NCBI RefSeq assembly: GCF_033568475.1
Contig: NC_133123.1
Coordinates: 137,600,242 to 137,664,241 of the forward strand
Direction of reading: 5' to 3'
Length of the DNA stretch: 64,000 nucleotides
DNA from: Henckelia pumila
Taxonomy: Eukaryota > Streptophyta > Magnoliopsida > Lamiales > Gesneriaceae
Below are positions 59,811 through 64,000 of the stretch, piece by piece. The notes below the pieces were generated by a model, which was not told the DNA's origin, did not search any database, and saw nothing but the letters and a program-made list of their open reading frames with translations. Both the position numbers and the translations under genes were made by a program. Each line of letters starts with the position of its first letter. The first letter of the stretch is position 1.

Positions 59811-59888
59811 GCCGATCGACGGGACAAAGCATAGCACCAAAAACACCTTAATTAGTAGTTTATTTTCCAAGTGAGCAAAGCATAAAAA

Positions 59889-60164
59889 ATGAAGAAAATC
59901 ATGAAGGTGACAACTCTCGTACTCGCGTTTGTTTTGGTTTCTTCTTTGCTAGAAACCACATTTGTGATAGGTGGATCGCCTTTTTGCGACTCAAAATGTG
60001 CGGTTAGGTGCTCCAAAGCATTTCTACATCATCGGTGTCTCAAATATTGTGGGATTTGTTGCGAGAAGTGTAATTGTGTACCGTCGGGGACTTATGGGAA
60101 CTTGGATGAATGCCCTTGTTACAGAGACTTGAAGAATTCTAGGGGTGGAAATAAATGCCCTTGA
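59889..60164 (+). CDS. Snakin/GASA (gibberellin-regulated) cysteine-rich secreted peptide
   Basis: One exon, 91 aa. Residues 1-26 are a signal peptide (MKKIMKV, then a Leu/Val/Ser core [11 protein letters not shown]). The mature part has the 12-cysteine GASA domain: [31 protein letters not shown] and KCP at the C terminus, all 12 cysteines present in family spacing. It is nearest to the snakin-1/peamaclein subgroup as I remember it. Family members are apoplastic antimicrobial peptides or growth regulators, often induced by gibberellin. Odd points: AFLHHRC where relatives usually have AGLHDRC or AGxxDRC, and no intron although many GASA genes have one. The first ATG at 59889 is used; a second in-frame Met is at residue 5. 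Confidence 0.96.
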   Translation: MKKIMKVTTLVLAFVLVSSLLETTFVIGGSPFCDSKCAVRCSKAFLHHRCLKYCGICCEKCNCVPSGTYGNLDECPCYRDLKNSRGGNKCP

Positions 60165-62572
60165 TTTTAAAAAAATGGGTAGGAAAAAATTTGTGTGAGG
60201 AACTTGAAATCTTATATATGTATGCTTAATATATGAATATTAATTTCTCTCGTGCAATAATATTCATATGTAATATTTTCCATTTTAAAAATATTAAAAT
60301 ATCAACTTAGTTTCATGAGTATCTCAATATCGTTATCAATAATAGATATTATCCATCTGATGATCGCTTTTTACAATACATGTGAGTTTATCTTAAAAAA
60401 CATTCTATTTATTATTGGCTACATTTAAGAGAGTTTATGAAAATTTACAATAATGAAGACCAAAAAAATGCATACTATAAGACAATAGAAACAATGAAAA
60501 CAAATCCGTGAGACGAACATGTGGTAATTGCTCAAGATCAATAAACAAAACAATGGAAAATTTAGTTTCGCACCAAAAGTTCAGTTGAGCTCCAAAGATC
60601 ATTTTAGCTCCAGAAACGGTACAAAAATCTTTTAACGGCTTTATTTCTGTATCTAACGGCTATATCATTCTTGGAGACTATAAATACAAGATCATGAAGA
60701 TCAGAAAATTTTTTTTAAGGGAGACTAAAAGGCAGAGGGCGTCGAAACCAGATTTATCAGCTGAGTTGAGAGTTTGCCCTTGGTGTGAAGAACACATCAG
60801 AATTCTTGAAGCTTTAACAGTCTAGTCCTTCACATCCAACTCACTCATATATACAAGAGAGATGTATTTCATAGATTAATTCAGTGATAGTTTTAACACA
60901 AAGACGTTAAAGATTGTGTTTGTAGTCTTGACATAAGAAACGTTAAACATTATGCGGATTGTGAGGTTGCGGCCTACAATCGAGTGACTAGGAGTTCTAA
61001 GATAGGCAGTGGGTAAGTCCTAGTCTTGAAGTAGATTTGTACAAATGTGTTGTATAAATCAAAATCTTTTATTGTTATCCTTCCAAGGAAGAATAATGAG
61101 TGATGTAGAAGATTGAACTACAAACATCCATAAACAAATTCATATCTATTTATTTATCGCATTTACTTTAATATTGCTATTGTTTTTAAGATGCATTGTT
61201 GAAGCATTTTATGTGTTCTTCATAGTCCAAAATGTTGCATGCAAAATATCTTCCGCTTGGTTTGAAGGATTATTATTGAGTATCTTCCGCTTGTTTTGAA
61301 AATCAAACTCAATTTAATTCATCGATGTTCAATATTTCAAGAATCGAGCTATTGTAGATCAAAATATTTTTAAACTTGTGTATTTTTCCCCAAACCCGAT
61401 CCTATCATCCTTGCTGTAATAACTGGATAAATTTTGATATTAATATTGTGTCAAGGTAAAAATACATTTAAACATTATATTTATAAGATTATATGAGCTA
61501 CTGAAATGTTTTATCTTAAAATGATAATGTAAATATAGAAAAACGATGATCATAAATGATGCAACAAATACATTGTTTGAAAATGTGCAAATGTTTTTAT
61601 TGGTTGGAGTGTTAAATATTATATCGATTCGATCAATCACTAAAGTATATAAATAACTTTTTTTTTTTACAAATACAATATAGCGATTAGCAATTATTAA
61701 TAAAATCTATTTTATATATAAGTTGACAACACTTGAATATATATACCACGAGTATTTAGATACGCCAAATAAAGAAGAGTATGCATTTCTTATCAAAACA
61801 GACAAAAAAAAAGTTAAAATAAAAGACAGAATGTTAGCATTTGTAATTGAAACAGTTCAAAATTCAAACAAAATTTTAGCAAATAATCCATTAATGCAAC
61901 CGTGATTTCGAACAAAACTAAATTAAAAATAAAAGAAGACGTTCAGTAACATCAACAACACAAGAATTAATATTGAAGATATGAGAAAATTATATTTTTA
62001 CAAAAAATAAAAAACTGTTGGGAAACGAAAAAACCGTGAAATAAAGAAAATCCAAAATATGAAGGAGAAAAAACATTTTACACAGTAATTTAATTTAAAA
62101 GTTTAGAATGCATTATAAATTTAAGATTTAGAATAGATTATCTATATTTTCTTCTAATAATCAATAGATACGTAAAATAAATTTTCAACACTATATATTA
62201 TTATATTTTTTCTCAATTTTTATTTTATTAAATATTTCAGATATCAAATTCTATTTTTTTTTCAAATTTCTAATTTATATAAAATTATAATATTTATTAC
62301 AACCATTGTTTCGAACAAAAATATATTCAATTAGACTTGTAACACATAAATTTTTGAACAAATATTGTTCAAACTCATTTTATAAAACTTGTTGTACATA
62401 TTATATTACATTGAATTTTACTATTGAGTAAAATTTCATGACAATAATTGATTAACTATACATTAATCTTATCTCATCTCAACTAATTTATTTAACAATA
62501 TTTGTCCACGATAAAAGTGTATTCACACGTGTATCCCATGTGTCTTTTTCTAGTGAGCTAAAATAATGCATG
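60165..62572. other. Intergenic; possible old LTR-derived piece at 60.55-61.40 kb
   Basis: Between about 60560 and 61400 are words typical of plant LTRs: a TATA-like ACTATAAATACAAG (about 60680), then TTGTGAGG and a GTTTGAAGGATT/CTTCCGCTTG duplication (61250-61290). TG/CA ends and target duplication were not found. 61440-62572 is very AT-rich with no gene. Confidence 0.3.
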
Positions 62573-62573
62573 C

Positions 62574-62795
62574 ATCTCCCTCTAATAACCCGAATAATAA
62601 CTACTGAGATTCTCAAGTGATCTTCATATCTTTCGCCTCTAAAATTTCAAATCTTTATCTACACTAGGTGGCGAGTTAAATACCACATCTTCGATTGATT
62701 AGTTTTTAATGATAATGTATTTATGCATGTGACGTGCGAGTTAATACATTTTTTTAGAAATTTTTTTTCTGATGTTGTGCATGTGTATTAGGCAT
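62574..62795 (+). repeat. Second copy of the GASA upstream region, without a gene
   Basis: Matches 59335-59600 with substitutions and small gaps. No cysteine-rich frame follows in the next kilobase, so it is an orphan promoter copy or the relic of a tandem gene copy. Confidence 0.7.
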
Positions 62796-63252
62796 ATTTA
62801 ATTTTCATTTTCACCTTATCAACCAATAATAAAATCTATATAAAAAAAATAATTATAATAGTTACCTTTCAATCGCGTGTGAAATTAAGATAAACCCGAC
62901 AAATCGATTATCTGACAATATTAAAAATCATTATCAGAACATACAATTATATAAAAATAATAATGTATAATATATTTACCATAATAAAACCAATAAATAT
63001 ATACATCGATCACATAAAAAAATACATATTAATTTACCTTCCGAAAATAAGAACGAGACATGAATCAACATACATAAATAAATTTGGAATGTCCGAGATA
63101 TCTTGGAATTTTTTTGGTTATACGAAACACATCATTATTTTTTCTTTAATTTTCAAAAGAAAAAAAAGTCGTTGATGAACTCGATTTTTTTTCCAACCAA
63201 GACTTCACAACTCTTTTTTTTTTTTTTAAGACACAGAGACATTCGATAGATA
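62796..63252. other. Intergenic, AT-rich, no gene seen
   Basis: No coding exon or repeat boundary recognised. Confidence 0.45.
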
Positions 63253-63255
63253 TTA

Positions 63256-63785
63256 GGGTGCCCGCAACGCCAGGTTTATTTTTTAAATAAAAGTTGAACC
63301 TGCAGGCTGCTCGCGTTGCAGCCTGCAGGTTCTAATTCCCAAGCTGAAGCTGCCGTCCGATTTTTTATTAAAAAAAAAAAAAATTTAAAAATTGAATTTT
63401 GGTTGTGGTTGTGATGCGTTTCCACGCACCCCATGCCCCATGCAATTAATTATTAATTTTTTAATATAATTTTTTTAATTAAAATGTTAAAGATTTTGAA
63501 ATGTTAAATAAAAAATATCAAAATATAATTAATCATCATTTTACGTATTTAGCATTATTTTATTAAAATTAATTTTAGTTTATTATAAAAATAAATTTAA
63601 ATTAGTTAATAAATTAGAATTAAATAATATGTATAGAATTTATTAGTGGGACCCTAAAAAAAGTTAGTTGTTGGGTTTAGGATTGTGAAAAGAAGTTATA
63701 AAAATTTTATTTTGTGATATAAATGATGTGTCATAATAGAGCCCACAAAAAAGTTGGATTTTTTAGTTTAGGGTTGCGGTTACCC
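63256..63785. mobile_element. Tourist-like (PIF/Harbinger) MITE
   Basis: The ends GGGTGCCCGCAACGC and GGGTTGCGGTTACCC are imperfect inverted repeats. Both are flanked by TTA (63253-63255 and 63786-63788), the PIF/Harbinger target duplication. 530 bp, no transposase. A second inverted motif AACCTGCAGGCTGC / GCAGCCTGCAGGTT lies just inside the left end. Confidence 0.8.
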
Positions 63786-63798
63786 TTAGATATCTATC

Positions 63799-64000
63799 AG
63801 GGGCAGCTCCACTTGGGCAAGGGGGCAGCTGCCCCCCTTGAATTTTTTTATTTATAAATTAGTAATATATTTATAGTTTAAAAATTATAATTTATGAAAA
63901 TAAATTAAGAATCAAACACGGAAATATAAAAGAGGGTCAAAAAATTTAAGTTTATCTTAATCTATTAATGTGTGAAAAGTGATCCGAAAATTTTTGGCTC
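63799..64000. repeat. Start of another dispersed repeat, cut by the window edge
   Basis: CAGGGGCAGCTCCACTTGGG and GGGGGCAGCTGCCCCCCTTG are followed by AT-rich DNA. Such GGGGCGGAGCC-like heads occur at the ends of plant dispersed repeats. The class cannot be set without the other end. Confidence 0.35.

Noticed and set aside
60560-61410. Second solo LTR downstream of the GASA gene
   Set aside because: LTR-like words and a TATA box are present but no TG/CA ends or target duplication; kept only as a low-confidence note.

Overview
The window is nuclear DNA of a flowering plant, almost certainly a eudicot. It is AT-rich between genes, has GT-AG introns of dicot type, plant-only gene families (snakin/GASA peptide, ZYP1, CSP/GRP2, a plant C2H2 family), plant Ty3/Gypsy elements, MULE, hAT and Tourist MITEs, and no operons. 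The species cannot be named from the sequence alone.

Layout. 1-11.2 kb is a nest of minus-strand Ty3/Gypsy fossils: a very young non-autonomous gag-only element with 2.87-kb LTRs (1-6875) sits inside the pol region of a Tat-type element (6876-11164). 11.6-13.0 kb is a 1.4-kb palindromic MULE-type element with a perfect 9-bp target duplication; a sister copy lies at 33.7-34.95 kb. 14.8-19.0 kb holds a head-to-head pair, URM1 (minus, four exons) and TRM112/SMO2 (plus), followed at 21.4-27.9 kb by ZYP1, the synaptonemal-complex transverse filament (18 coding exons, 876 codons before the stop). 31.0-33.1 kb encodes a C2H2 zinc-finger protein whose C-terminal half looks like an ADP-ribosyltransferase fold. 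36.2-36.7 kb is an 82-bp minisatellite; 37.1-37.7 kb is an intronless cold-shock-domain/CCHC protein. 38.1-38.9 kb is an hAT-like element carrying a SINE. 40.1-41.2 kb is a small predicted plastid membrane protein of unknown role. 41.2-45.3 kb is repeat-rich intergenic DNA. 45.3-55.6 kb is the complete alanyl-tRNA synthetase gene (23 coding exons, 955 aa) with one GC-AG intron and a leader that lacks an upstream AUG. 57.4-58.6 kb is a solo LTR with a 5-bp target duplication. 59.9-60.2 kb is a snakin/GASA peptide gene, and part of its upstream DNA is duplicated 3.2 kb downstream. 63.3-63.8 kb is a Tourist-like MITE.

Functional themes. URM1 and TRM112 feed the two chemical branches (2-thio and mcm5) of the same wobble-uridine modification, which makes their head-to-head arrangement notable; AlaRS adds a third translation gene. 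TRM112/SMO2 next to ZYP1 matches the arrangement I recall in Arabidopsis. I found no prokaryote-like or wholly novel system; the best leads are the URM1/TRM112 pair, the zinc finger-ART fusion, the AlaRS leader and the young nested gag-only element. Exon models were read by eye from splice consensus, frame continuity and family alignment from memory; no searches were run.
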